64,000 nucleotides of DNA, taken from contig CM074764.1 in NCBI GenBank assembly GCA_037355855.1, forward strand, positions 2,666,001-2,730,000. Reading direction: 5' to 3'. The notes under the pieces were generated by a model that saw only the letters and a list, made by a program, of their open reading frames with translations, made no database searches and had not been told where the DNA came from. Shown here in pieces: positions 1 through 9,160 of this stretch; positions within the stretch are counted from its first letter, which is position 1; each line of letters begins with the position of its first letter. This stretch comes from Pseudo-nitzschia pungens (lineage: Eukaryota; Bacillariophyta; Bacillariophyceae; Bacillariales; Bacillariaceae). Both the position numbers and the translations under genes were made by a program.

Positions 1-189
1 TTTCCCAGCTCCATTCCAAGGCCCTTAAGTATATCTTATACTTAATGTTCTACACTGTTTCCAAGCTGCTTAAGTGATTCTCACTTAATGTTCTACATTC
101 TTCGAAGTTCCTTGCTGAGTCCTCTTAAGTCTTTTCAAGTCGAAGTTCACGAACAGCCCCTTCCACTGTAGGAATCTTTTTTAAAAGAA

Positions 190-960
190 ATTCTGTCATC
201 TGTTTTCAAGTCCATTGCCCTGCTGGACCCTAAGTGTTTTCACTTATGGTCCTACTGTTTCCTGACCCAAGCCCCAAAGCCGCTAAGTACAGCTCGCTTA
301 GGGCTCGACTACCTACATATACCTCCCAGATGTACTGTATAAATGTCATCTGTTTCCAAGTCTACTGCCCTGATGGACCCTAAGTGTTTTCGCTTATGGT
401 CCTACTGTTACCTGACCCAAGCCCCAAAGCCACTAAGTACAGTTTGCTTAAGGCTCCACCACCTACATAACCCTCTCAGATGCATCCTTCAACTTTCATC
501 TGTTTTCAAGACTACTGCCCTGCTGGACCATAAGTGTTTTTGCTTATGGTCCTACTGTTTCCTTACCCAGGCCCCAAAGCCGCTAAGTACAGTTCGCTTA
601 AGGCTCTCCTACCTACATATACCTCTCAGATGCATCCTTCAACTTTCATCTGTTTTCAAGACTACTGCCCTGCTGGACCATAAGTGTTCTCACTTAAGGT
701 CCTACTATTTCCTGACCCAAGCCCCAAAGCCGCTAAGTACAGCTTGCTTAAGGCTCTCCTACCTACATAACCCTCTCAGATGCACACTTCAACTGTCATC
801 TGTTTTCAAGTCTACTGCCCTGATAGTCCATAAGTGTTTTCGATTATGGACCTACTGTTTTTATGACCCAAGCCCCAAAGCTGCTAAGTACATGTTACTT
901 AACGCTTCACCACCATTATATACCCCTCCAGTTCACAGTACAGCAGAGACCTGTTTTCAA
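190..960 (+). repeat. Tandem array of about 150-bp hairpin-bearing units (NA-1)
   Basis: Units restart at roughly 197, 346, 495, 644 and 797 with TCATCTGTTTTCAAG. Each unit carries two stem-loops: CCATAAG-loop-CTTATGG and a weaker GCC..TAAG-loop-CTTA.GGC. At 824-851 the first stem is GTCCATAA/TTATGGAC where others read GACCATAA/TTATGGTC, a compensatory change. The open frame at 343-984 is explained by repetition. Confidence 0.85.
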
Positions 961-1207
961 GCCTACAGCCCTGATGGTCCATAAGTGTTTTCACTTAGAG
1001 CCCCTGTTTCCAAGCTACTACAGGAGAGCAAGTTCAAGTTCAAACAGAAGGCCAGCTGTTACGAATTTGAATTTGGTAGTAGGCTCCACTGCCTCTACGT
1101 GTTTTGTGCTACTACGAAGTTCGAACAGGAGGACAGCTGTTCCGAATTTGGTAGTAGGCTCCGTACTATATGTACCATACAGTGGTAAGGAATGTGTTTG
1201 GGGCACT

Positions 1208-1385
1208 CGCATTACTGATGCTGCAATACAGCATGCTGAGACCAGTTTTGCTTGCGTCAGCTGATCACTTGCACTACTGATGCTGCCATCCAGCATACAG
1301 AGAGCAGTTTTGCTTGTGTCAGCTGACCACTCCAAGCATCACTGATGCTGTACAGCGGCATTCAAGGGACAGTTTTGCTTGTGTT
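1208..1385 (+). repeat. Second hairpin array, about 60-bp units (NA-1)
   Basis: Three degenerate direct repeats each hold TTACTGATGCTG or a variant, then CAGCAT, then AGTTTTGCTTG. The core forms ATGCTG/CAGCAT stems with variable loops (CAATA, CCATC). The same array is present in NA-2, NA-3 and NA-4. Confidence 0.7.
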
Positions 1386-1589
1386 TTCCCTTTCACGTTC
1401 TTGTTACCCAGTCTCCTGTACGCTTTGCAACAGCTGTGTCTGATGTGCTCTGGAATGGTTCATTTTTTTTCCTGTCTCTTACCAAGGTTCGTTTGCAAAA
1501 TAGCCGTCTTTACAACCTGGGGCCTATTCCCCATGGTTGAGGCGGCGCGTCGTTCTACAACTTGGGGCCTAACCTCTCTTCGATTGAGG

Positions 1590-1674
1590 CGACGATAAAG
1601 TCTGGTTACAGACTGAGTAGCTTTTAACCACCTTCGGTGGATTTTCCTACTTAAATAAGTATATTATTATTATT
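1590..1674 (+). other. Structured 3' terminus shared by NA elements and LINEs
   Basis: Three consecutive potential hairpins are followed by an ATT-repeat tail. They are GTCTG-GTTA-CAGAC (1600-1613), CCACC-TTC-GGTGG (1628-1640) and TACTTA-AA-TAAGTA. The LINE 3' ends carry the same first hairpin, while the second is TCACC-TTT-GGTGA, a compensated C:G to T:A change. Such a 3' structure would fit recognition by the LINE reverse transcriptase during target-primed reverse transcription; that role is inferred. Confidence 0.7.
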
Positions 1675-2207
1675 ATTGTTCCAAAGAAAGACAACAGAGT
1701 TAGATGGGTATCAGACTTCAGAGAACTGAATGAACTCCTTGAAAGAAGACCTTATCCCATACCAAGAATACAAGACATCATGAACAAGTGTGGCAAGTAT
1801 ACCCACTTCACCAAGATTGACTTGTCCATGCAATACTACTGCTTTGAACTGGATGACGCAAGCAAGAAGCTCTGTACCATAGTCACACCATATGGTTGCT
1901 ATGAATACCAACGCCTACCAATGGGTGTCAAAGTCTCTCCGGATGTTGCTCAACAACTCATGGAAGATATCCTACAAGACACTGATTGCACTGTTTATAT
2001 TGATGATATTGGTATCTGGACTGATGGATCCTTTGATCTCCATATGAAAACTATCGACAAGATCCTAGACCGGCTCAACCAGAATGGACTCAAGTGCAAC
2101 CCACTCAAATGTGATTGGGCTGTACAAGAAACTGACTTCCTTGGATATTGGATGACTCCTACAGCTGTTAAGCCTTGGAGAAAGAAGATTGAAGCCATCC
2201 TACATAT
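1675..2207 (+). pseudogene. GypB1 reverse transcriptase, N-terminal fragment
   Basis: This encodes the fingers and palm of a Ty3/gypsy reverse transcriptase: VPKKDNRVRWVSDF, then FTKIDLSMQYYCFEL, the LPMGVKVSPDV block and the YIDDIGIWTDG catalytic motif. It begins abruptly after the NA-1 tail and stops at 2207, where NA-2 begins. The reading frame continues in the second TSD copy at 9874 (KKIEAILH then MDRPRTVTQ). Compared with GypB2 it keeps two residues (GI) after YIDD that GypB2 lacks, and it has a sense AGA where GypB2 has TGA. It is non-functional here because it is split. Confidence 0.85.
2188..2207. repeat. Target site duplication of NA-2 (second copy 9874-9893)
   Basis: The 20-bp sequence beginning ATTGAAGCC and ending CTACATAT is identical on both sides. 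It is GypB1 coding sequence, and removing NA-2 plus one copy restores the pol frame. The length is typical of target-primed insertion by a non-LTR retrotransposon. Confidence 0.9.
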
Positions 2208-2464
2208 ACAATTTGCGTGAAGCGCATTTTGTCCGACGTTCTGATGTTCCCGTACTAAAAATACGTAGATTTCTACACTCATTTACCATGCGATATCTCG
2301 CTCCCTTCTACACCCCCAATCACAATACCAGGACCTATATGTATTAACCAAGACCTCCGCTCTTCGTTTCTGCTATCAGTTCAGTTGCTTGCTGCTTTGT
2401 TCAGTTGCTTTGGTTGCCTTCACCATGGTTGTCGGTCGATTCAATTCAGCAATAGCAGCAGCAG

Positions 2465-2653
2465 TGCCATACCCCGGGTCTACTAGTGATTGGAATAGTA
2501 GTGATATGCAAATTGTGAGCTCTATTGGTTAGTCTACTTGCTACAGTTCCAAGAGCCCTCCGAATCAGCGATTCTGTCGACTCGCCGATTGTTTTTATCC
2601 TTATCCTTAATCCAGTCCCGTGTGCACTCGTGACTGTATTTTGGTGCACGGCA
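2465..2653 (-). repeat. GypA 3' LTR
   Basis: This 189-bp LTR has termini TGCC...GGCA. It is identical to the copy at 8047-8235 except for two substitutions near 2620-2626. Confidence 0.93.
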
Positions 2654-2671
2654 TACTCCTCCATGGTACTG

Positions 2672-3652
2672 TTACGATTTAATAGGATCCCTGCAATAAT
2701 AAGGGTGTACTCTCCTAATGTTAACCCGGTCGGTTACAAAGGGAGCAGTTTCAATAGTTACAGTTCCATTGTCATGGGCCTTGATCACCTTGTAAGGTCC
2801 TTGTCGTGGGAAGGATAGTTTCGGAACAATGCCCTTCCTTTCCAGGGTGACATAGTCTCCTTCCTTGTAGACATGGGGAATTCTCTTCTGATTCTCCCGA
2901 GTGTTACTCTTGTGGATACTCTTCTGCTTCCTTGCTTGGATTGCTTCCCAATCCACTGGGAAGTTCACAGGCATGAACATGTCCCGTCCGAACACCAGTT
3001 GTGCTGGGGAATACCCCAGTGTGGTGTGGATGGCACTCCTGATGGCGTACGCTGCCTTGGTGGTGAACTCCTCAAACAGATCCTTCTCGTGGAGATCTCT
3101 TTGTTCCAGGTTGAAGGACAATAGGCAGTCCTTTAGGACCTGGTGGATTCTCTCCAGCACTGAGTTGGATTGCGGGTTCCAAGCGCCGCTCGGTTTCCTT
3201 TTCATCCCCATGTTGTCACAGAGCTCCTGGAACTCTGCTTTGAACTCACTCCCGCCATCAAAGCCAATTTCCTTTGGGCGCGGATACCTCGCTAGCCAGG
3301 TACTGTCGAACAGACGTTGAGTTTCTGCTGCATTTGTCGAGTCCTTCAGGTGAGCCAGCTCAAACCATCCGGTTACTGGGTCCACCATGGTGAGAACATG
3401 GATGTGGTAGTCTTTACCATTTTTATTGTGGACAGTTGCAGGTCCCCAGAGGTCCACGTTGACCCTCTGCCATTTGGTGACCTCAACTGCTTTCTCCGGT
3501 AGTAGTCCATACTTCTTCCGGCCACTCTTTTTGAACATCTGACACGTGTGGCAGTGTTTACAGAGGTCCTGGACCTCCTTCCTCAGGCCTCTCCAGGTGA
3601 ACACTGAGCGTATGCTCTGTTCCATTCTCTTTTCTCCGGGATGGACCAGCAT
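2672..3652 (-). CDS. GypA integrase (frame-separated from pol)
   Basis: This encodes a retroviral-type integrase. The N-terminal HHCC zinc module is partly visible (LVHPGEKR, then CKHCHTCQ). The catalytic core has D in NVDLWGPA, D in GFDGGSEF and E in NPQSNSVLER, with 34 residues between the second D and E. The basic C-terminal domain ends ...RVHPYYCRDPIKS. The frame overlaps the end of the pol ORF but is shifted, and about 20-25 residues usually found between RNase H and the zinc module seem missing. A small deletion with a frameshift near 3658 is the likely cause. The listed start is the first ATG in this frame and may not be used. Confidence 0.85.
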   Translation of the reverse strand: MLVHPGEKRMEQSIRSVFTWRGLRKEVQDLCKHCHTCQMFKKSGRKKYGLLPEKAVEVTKWQRVNVDLWGPATVHNKNGKDYHIHVLTMVDPVTGWFELAHLKDSTNAAETQRLFDSTWLARYPRPKEIGFDGGSEFKAEFQELCDNMGMKRKPSGAWNPQSNSVLERIHQVLKDCLLSFNLEQRDLHEKDLFEEFTTKAAYAIRSAIHTTLGYSPAQLVFGRDMFMPVNFPVDWEAIQARKQKSIHKSNTRENQKRIPHVYKEGDYVTLERKGIVPKLSFPRQGPYKVIKAHDNGTVTIETAPFVTDRVNIRRVHPYYCRDPIKS

Positions 3653-5862
3653 GCTGTGATTAGACTATAACCTTCCACCATTTTGGTGGTCAGTCGGTTG
3701 TCTTTTTCCAAAGCGCTCATGATTCCTGTGTCCTTTTGTTGGTAGAACTGAATCATGTCTGGGGCAAGTGGGAATGCACTATTGCCCTGGAATTCTTCCG
3801 GAGCTTCCTCAAGTTGCCGGAGGTGCTCTTCCTCATCCGCGTAGGTGAGGGGCTTATTTGGTGGTAGCCATTCCACAGTATCTGCTGGATCATCGGTGAT
3901 GTCCAGTCGGGATAGTGCGTCTGCTGCATCATTGTCTTTGCCAGCAACATGTTTGACTACCGTGTGGAACTCCTCCATGAGGAGTCTCCATCGGACCATC
4001 CTTTGGGTGGGCATCTGCTGGTACAGTAGATTGAGGTGATCCGTGTGAATAATTACATCTTGTCCTCGTAGGATTCCTTCGAACGCCTTCAGGCCTTCTA
4101 CTATGCCCAGGAGTTCTTTCTCTCCGACAGTGTAGTTGAGCTGCGCTGAGTTCAGTTTCCTCGTGTAGAAACCAAGGGGTTTGCCATCTTGGCATACCGT
4201 GGCTCCCAGTTGCCGGTCACTGGCGTCTGAGTAGAGATGAAATGGTTTCGAAAAATCCGGGAATGCGAGTTTTGCTTCATCTGCGAGCATCCTCTTCGCC
4301 TCCATGAAAGCTTTCTGCTCTGCTGGGCCCCAGTACCAGTTCATTTTTCCCTTTTTCCCTGCAAGTTTATTGAGGGGGGCCAGGATGTGGGAGCGGCGCT
4401 TCCACATATCCCTGTAAAAATTCACCATCCCAAGAAACATCTTGAGTTGCTTGGTGTTCTTTGGGGCTTCCAGGCGCTTCATCGCCTCCAGTTTCTTTGG
4501 TTGAGGCTGAATGCCCTCTGTTGTTAAGAGAAATCCCAGGTATTCCACTTCTTTTTGCATGAAGAAGGATTTTCTGAGGTTGGCTCGAAAGCCGGCATCA
4601 TCCAGTCTCTGGAGGACTGTGTCGATTTTGTTGAGATGATCCTGTTCGGATTCTCCCTCTCGTTGAATGATCAGGATATCATCAATATAGACAAGGACGT
4701 AGTCCAGGTCCCCTAGTAGGTTCATCATGACTGATTGGAAGATATCCGGAGCACAAGCAATCCCCATTGCTAGTCTCTTGTAGGCATACTTTCCCCACGG
4801 CAGAATGGTGGAGCAGATTTTCTGGCTCTCTTTGCAGATGGGGATAGTGTAGTATCCTTGTGACAAGTCCAGCGCCGTAGCTGATTTGAACTTCTGTAGC
4901 CGTTGGATTGTTTCCCCTATCCTTGGTAGGGGGAATGGTTTCCTCTGGATGGCGGCGTTCATTTTCCGGAAGTCTGTGAGGACTCGGATATCGCCTGTCT
5001 TCTTTGGTTGACAGAAGGTAGGGGATGCCCACGGTGAGTCATCATCGTGGGGGAGTTTCTCCAGGACTCCAATATCACAGAGCCTGGTGATCTCCTTTCG
5101 GAGTGCTTGTTCAAAGGCATGGGGCACAGAGTAGTACCTCTGCCGGACCGGTTTGACCCCTGGTTGGAGCTCAATGGACACCGGCTCTATATTTTTGAGT
5201 AGACCCAACCCTCCTCCAAAGAGTGTTGGGAATTTCTTTAGTGTTTTCTTCAAGGCTTCCTTGGACGCGTCCGTAATCTCCAGGTCATTGACCATGGCGT
5301 CTATATCGACTTTGGAGTAGTCTGCGTCCAAGATTTTGGCTTGCCTCTCTTCCTCCTGTTGGAGGATCGGACTTTGTGTGTTGGCAAAGAATACTGCCTC
5401 ACATTTGTCCGGGTCAGTAAGTTCCCCCATTCCCTTCATGGGGATGGAGTCACCCTGCCATTCGATTGTTCGGGAGCTGTATTTTATATCCAGTCCCAGT
5501 TGTGCCATCATGTCGGATCCTATGATCATGTCGTAGGGCACCTCCTCATAGTGATGGTATTCATCCACTTGGAAGGTCCATTTGATGGTTTTGGAGTTTG
5601 AAAACTCTATCAACCTCAGTCCCACTGAAGCCGCAGACTTGGTTCGGAACTTGCCCCCATAGGTATTATAGGTGACAGATCTGTGGTCTCGGTTCGTTAG
5701 TTGACTTCGGTCGACAAATTGCCTTAGTATGATGGATTTGGAGCAACCGGAGTCGAGTAGGCCCCAGAGCATCCTCCCCCTTCCCTTGTGGTCCAGTACC
5801 TCCACACAGACGTCTGCATATCTGTTGATGATGCGGGGTCCGGTGTGGATGGTATCAACCAT
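3583..5862 (-). CDS. GypA pol: protease, reverse transcriptase, RNase H
   Basis: This is a 759-residue ORF. An aspartic protease motif (LLDSGCSKSII) lies near residue 37. The gypsy reverse transcriptase has TALDLSQGYYTIPI, the CAPDIFQ block and LVYIDDILII. RNase H follows with LYSDASD, GEKELLGIVEGL, IHTDHLNLLY and DAADALSRL. It starts with ATG immediately after the gag TGA and is in the same frame, so gag and pol are separated only by one TGA. The C-terminal end after KMVEGYSLI is out of frame relative to integrase. It would copy the element RNA into cDNA. Confidence 0.9.
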   Translation of the reverse strand: MVDTIHTGPRIINRYADVCVEVLDHKGRGRMLWGLLDSGCSKSIILRQFVDRSQLTNRDHRSVTYNTYGGKFRTKSAASVGLRLIEFSNSKTIKWTFQVDEYHHYEEVPYDMIIGSDMMAQLGLDIKYSSRTIEWQGDSIPMKGMGELTDPDKCEAVFFANTQSPILQQEEERQAKILDADYSKVDIDAMVNDLEITDASKEALKKTLKKFPTLFGGGLGLLKNIEPVSIELQPGVKPVRQRYYSVPHAFEQALRKEITRLCDIGVLEKLPHDDDSPWASPTFCQPKKTGDIRVLTDFRKMNAAIQRKPFPLPRIGETIQRLQKFKSATALDLSQGYYTIPICKESQKICSTILPWGKYAYKRLAMGIACAPDIFQSVMMNLLGDLDYVLVYIDDILIIQREGESEQDHLNKIDTVLQRLDDAGFRANLRKSFFMQKEVEYLGFLLTTEGIQPQPKKLEAMKRLEAPKNTKQLKMFLGMVNFYRDMWKRRSHILAPLNKLAGKKGKMNWYWGPAEQKAFMEAKRMLADEAKLAFPDFSKPFHLYSDASDRQLGATVCQDGKPLGFYTRKLNSAQLNYTVGEKELLGIVEGLKAFEGILRGQDVIIHTDHLNLLYQQMPTQRMVRWRLLMEEFHTVVKHVAGKDNDAADALSRLDITDDPADTVEWLPPNKPLTYADEEEHLRQLEEAPEEFQGNSAFPLAPDMIQFYQQKDTGIMSALEKDNRLTTKMVEGYSLITACWSIPEKREWNRAYAQCSPGEA

Positions 5863-7299
5863 TCAGTTGTGGGATCCTTTCTTCTTAAAGGTCTTTCTGT
5901 ACTTTCTTCTGTACTCTTTGAGTTCCCGTTCGGAGATGTCAATCTCGTCATCAGAAACGTCGTGGTCAGCTTGGGCCGTGGCCAGTACGTAAGAGTACTC
6001 GTGGTTCGATAGGTTCCGTCCCCAGTGGGGTTTGGAGTACTGCTCAGAATCTGAGTCTTCTTTTGCCACAAAATGCTCCTTGAGCAGGTTGATGGTTTCC
6101 CGGTCGAACTTTCCCTTCTTGGAGGGACCACCGGTTAGTTTCCAGCATTTGCCGGCATGGACCTTGCCACAGGTCTTGCATAGTTGCTTGTTGCTGCCTT
6201 CCACAGGTCGTTTCTTTTTGCCAGGGGACTTCCCGTGGTGGTTTCCTCCCCCAGATGCGGCCTTGGGAGTCTTCTTGGTGACGCCAGTCTGCTTTTCGAG
6301 GTCGGTGATGCGTTGTTGCATTATTGCCTCCTTCCGGATGGTGATTTCCAAGTTTTTGAGCTTGTCGATAGTAGTGTTAAAGGATTGGGTGTAGAGGTCC
6401 CATCCAATGTGCTCCAATTTTTCGCGTTGGGAGTGGGTCATGTTGGAATCCAATATTTCCTTCAGTTCTCCTTGGGTGAAACTGGTCGGTGTTTCCATTT
6501 GGTCACTACCACATTCCCAGAGGCATTCCGGGAGGTAGCTTTGGAGTTCGGCCATTCGATTGGCCCAGGCTCTGATGCCATATTTGAGTTCCACTCGCAT
6601 TCCTCGCATGAATCTACGGAGGACGATGTACGAGCGTTTGCCGTTTTGGTCATTGCCAAAGATTTTGAGTTTGAGGACATGCATGCATTCCTCCATGACG
6701 TTCTTCCTGTACTCCTGGGATTGGTAGTACTGGGTGAGGGCGCTTGCGACCCTTTTCTTTGGGATTGGAGCCAATTCCTCTGGCTCTGTTTCCTCATCCG
6801 AGTTTGCCGTGGCAGTCGGGTTGGTTTTGTCGGCGTTTGGAGATTTCTCCTTTGCCTTCTCCTTGGAGGCTCCCGTGGGAGTTTCGGTGGCGTCTTGCCC
6901 CATCGACAACAGTATGTTTGCCTGATCGCGCTTTTCAATTTCCTGGATCTTTTTCTGCACTCGTTTGGTGTTGTGGATCTTGTGGGTCGGTTCGGCCAAG
7001 TAGGTCCGAGTGAGTGTCCTCTGGACAAGTGCTAGTGCCTCTCCAGAGAGGATTCTCTGTAGGACGTCCAGCTTCTGGTCTCCGTGGAGTTTGTCATTGC
7101 CAGCGATTTTCTGGTCAAAGTCTCTCTTCCAGATGAGGAAGAGTTCTGGTCTCTCAGTGCCATTGAGAACTTTCAGGTAGTCGCTGAATGCGATTCCACC
7201 CTGTTCGCTGTCTACGTTCATCTTTACGGTGGTGGCGTCTTCCGGCCAGTCCTCCCGTGTGATGTTGAAAGGTTTCAGTTTGGTTCCCTTGGTTGCCAT
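5863..7299 (-). CDS. GypA gag (nucleocapsid-type structural protein)
   Basis: This 478-residue protein probably forms the virus-like particle that packages element RNA. A helical region is followed by an alanine/glutamate-rich stretch, then a basic segment (GGGNHHGKSPGKKKRP) and a compact zinc knuckle, CKTCGKVHAGKC (C-x2-C-x3-H-x3-C), near residue 385. The C-terminus is acidic then basic (...KKKGSHN). ATG at 7299 is the first in frame. The stop is TGA, directly followed by the ATG of pol in the same frame. Either stop readthrough, reinitiation or a mutated CGA codon could explain this. Confidence 0.8.
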   Translation of the reverse strand: MATKGTKLKPFNITREDWPEDATTVKMNVDSEQGGIAFSDYLKVLNGTERPELFLIWKRDFDQKIAGNDKLHGDQKLDVLQRILSGEALALVQRTLTRTYLAEPTHKIHNTKRVQKKIQEIEKRDQANILLSMGQDATETPTGASKEKAKEKSPNADKTNPTATANSDEETEPEELAPIPKKRVASALTQYYQSQEYRKNVMEECMHVLKLKIFGNDQNGKRSYIVLRRFMRGMRVELKYGIRAWANRMAELQSYLPECLWECGSDQMETPTSFTQGELKEILDSNMTHSQREKLEHIGWDLYTQSFNTTIDKLKNLEITIRKEAIMQQRITDLEKQTGVTKKTPKAASGGGNHHGKSPGKKKRPVEGSNKQLCKTCGKVHAGKCWKLTGGPSKKGKFDRETINLLKEHFVAKEDSDSEQYSKPHWGRNLSNHEYSYVLATAQADHDVSDDEIDISERELKEYRRKYRKTFKKKGSHN

Positions 7300-8046
7300 G
7301 GTGAGTTAATCAGTTTTCTATTAGGTTTAATTTAGTTACACTATTTCTGTTATCTCTGCTGCTTGTGGTGAAATTGAGCAAAAAGTGATTGCTCAGTTGC
7401 TCCAGTTTTTCTTGCTGGGTTTTCACTGCTCTCGTGATAACTCGTGTTATAACTGATTTTCCCCCTGGTTTGTCCAGTGGTGGGAGTTGTTTCTCTCTTT
7501 AGTTCCCGGGAATCCTGTGGTTCCCCGGAGTTGTTTCTGTTTTTATTTCGTGGGATTCGGTTCCCGTGGTTCTCCGGCGTTGCTTCTGTGTTAGGCGTTC
7601 ACCGGGCCGGTCCCACTTCCCTTGTCCCGTGGGATTAGTGGTGTTTGGGTATTCATTATATACCTTTCCGGATATCCGTATGTTACGGTTTTGGCTGGCA
7701 CACGCTTTTTGGTCTGTCCGTCCACTCGGAGTTGGTCCAATTAGTCCACCTGCTTCATTATGTGTCACTTTTTCAGTGCGTATTTTCGAATTTTTCGATT
7801 ATTTCCTGTTGTCGACCATGGTCCTGTTTAGGTACTTAGGTGTCTCTGTTGCTGCTGTTGCTCCCTCTTCTGGGGCTAACCACTGCTGGGGTCGGTCTTC
7901 CTGGTGCTGCAGACACTGGATATCCTTCTCCCTGTTTTGCTTCTTTGCGCCTCCATTTTCTGGCAGTCTTTCGGTCTCGTCGGTCCTTTGGCCGATCGAT
8001 CTCTTTCTGCTCATGGTCATCAGCGCTCAGCTTGATTTTAAAATCA
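7300..8046 (-). other. GypA untranslated leader
   Basis: About 750 bp lie between the 5' LTR and gag. No convincing protein is seen on either strand. The only striking detail is the 14-bp palindrome directly after the LTR. Confidence 0.6.
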
Positions 8047-8235
8047 TGCCATACCCCGGGTCTACTAGTGATTGGAATAGTAGTGATATGCAAATTGTGA
8101 GCTCTATTGGTTAGTCTACTTGCTACAGTTCCAAGAGCCCTCCGAATCAGCGATTCTGTCGACTCGCCGATTGTTTTTATCCTTATCCTTAATCCAGTCC
8201 CATGTGCGCTCGTGACTGTATTTTGGTGCACGGCA
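8047..8235 (-). repeat. GypA 5' LTR
   Basis: This is the partner of the LTR at 2465-2653. On the element strand it is followed immediately by a perfect 14-bp palindrome, TGATTTTAAAATCA (8033-8046), where a primer-binding site is normally found. Confidence 0.93.
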
Positions 8236-8529
8236 AGCAGCAGCAAACCGACACATAATTTTCTACAGCACCTCCAGTACCAATTCTACAGCAATTAGAA
8301 AATAATACTGTTGCCGTCTTATGTAAGGTTACTGCTTCGATCTGTTTCCAAGCTCCATCCTCAAGGCCCTTAAGTATATCTTATACTTAATGTTCTACAT
8401 TGTTTCCAAGCTTCCTAAGTGATTCCCACTTAACGTTCTACATTCTTCAAGGTTCCTTGCTAAGTCCCCTAAGTCTTTTCAAGGTGTAGTTCACGAACAG
8501 CCCCTTCCACTGTAGGAATATTTCTACAA

Positions 8530-9160
8530 GAAATTCCAGCTGTCATCTGTTTTCAAGTCTACTGCCCTGCTGGACCATAAGTTTTTCGCTTATGGTCCTA
8601 CTGTTTTTTGACCCAAGCCCCAAAGCCGCTACGTACAGTTTGCTTAAGGCTCCACCACCTACATAACCCTCTCAGGTGTACAGTATAAATGTCATCTGTT
8701 TTCAAGTCTACTGCCCTGATAGACCATAAGTGTTTTCGCTTAAGGTCCTACTGTTTCCTGACCCAAGCCCCAAAGCCGCTAAGTACAGTTCGCTTAAGGC
8801 TCTTCTACCTACATATACCTCTCAGATGCATTCTTCAACTGTCATCTGTTTTCAAGTCTACTGCCCTGATGGACCATAAGTGTTTTCGCTCAAGGTCCTA
8901 TTGTCTTCTTACCCAAGCCCCAAAGCCGCTAAGTACAGTTTGCTTAAGGCTCTTCTACCTACATAACCATCTCAGGTGCACACTTCAACTGTCATCTGTT
9001 TTCAAGTCTACTGCCCTGCTGGACCATAATTGTTTTTGATTATGGACCTACTATTTTTTCTTATCCAAGCCCCCAATTCGCTAAGTATTCTTTACTTAAT
9101 GAACCACCACCTACATATACCCCTCCAGTTCACAGTACAGCTGCCACCTGTTTTCAAGCC
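8530..9160 (+). repeat. Tandem array of about 150-bp hairpin units (NA-2)
   Basis: Units start near 8534, 8691, 8842 and 8992 with TCATCTGTTTTCAAG. At 9022-9048 the stem reads CCATAAT/ATTATGG instead of the usual CCATAAG/CTTATGG, a paired G:C to T:A change. The shorter ATGCTG/CAGCAT array follows at about 9415-9560. Confidence 0.8.

Larger units (their letters stand above)
1..1674 (+). mobile_element. NA-1: LINE-mobilised non-autonomous retroelement, 3' portion
   Basis: This is the 3' part of a non-coding retroelement whose 5' end lies before the window. It matches NA-2, NA-3 and NA-4 throughout: an array of about 150-bp units, then shorter hairpin repeats, then a LINE-like 3' end finishing in an ATT repeat. 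After the tail the sequence resumes directly in a gypsy reverse transcriptase (ATT GTT CCA AAG AAA), so NA-1 is inserted in GypB1. ORFs inside it are by-products of stop-poor tandem repeats. Mobilisation by the LINE family seen here is inferred from the shared ends. Confidence 0.8.
2465..8235 (-). mobile_element. GypA: nearly intact Ty3/gypsy LTR retrotransposon
   Basis: The element is 5771 bp, with 189-bp LTRs that differ at two positions by my count and a 5-bp duplication AGCAG (2460-2464, 8236-8240). On the minus strand it encodes gag (7299-5863), then protease, reverse transcriptase and RNase H (5862-3583), then integrase (3652-2672). The similar LTRs imply a young insertion, probably the youngest in the left nest. 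It interrupts NA-2. A short purine run (TGGAGGAG) precedes the 3' LTR. No clear tRNA primer site ending in TGG follows the 5' LTR. Confidence 0.92.

Noticed and set aside
190..960. Possible CRISPR-like array (regular repeats)
   Set aside because: Units are contiguous, about 150 bp, without unique spacers, and they sit inside a retroelement in eukaryotic DNA.
343..984. 213-residue ORF over the NA-1 tandem array
   Set aside because: The same peptide-like repeats occur because the unit length (about 150 bp) is a multiple of three. Other NA copies do not keep one long frame, and no domain is recognisable.
1628..1640. UUCG tetraloop in the NA 3' end
   Set aside because: The best pairing is a 5-bp CCACC/GGTGG stem with a UUC triloop, not a C(UUCG)G tetraloop.
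6184..7035. 283-residue plus-strand ORF opposite GypA gag
   Set aside because: Antisense shadow of a gag gene supported by motif and position.
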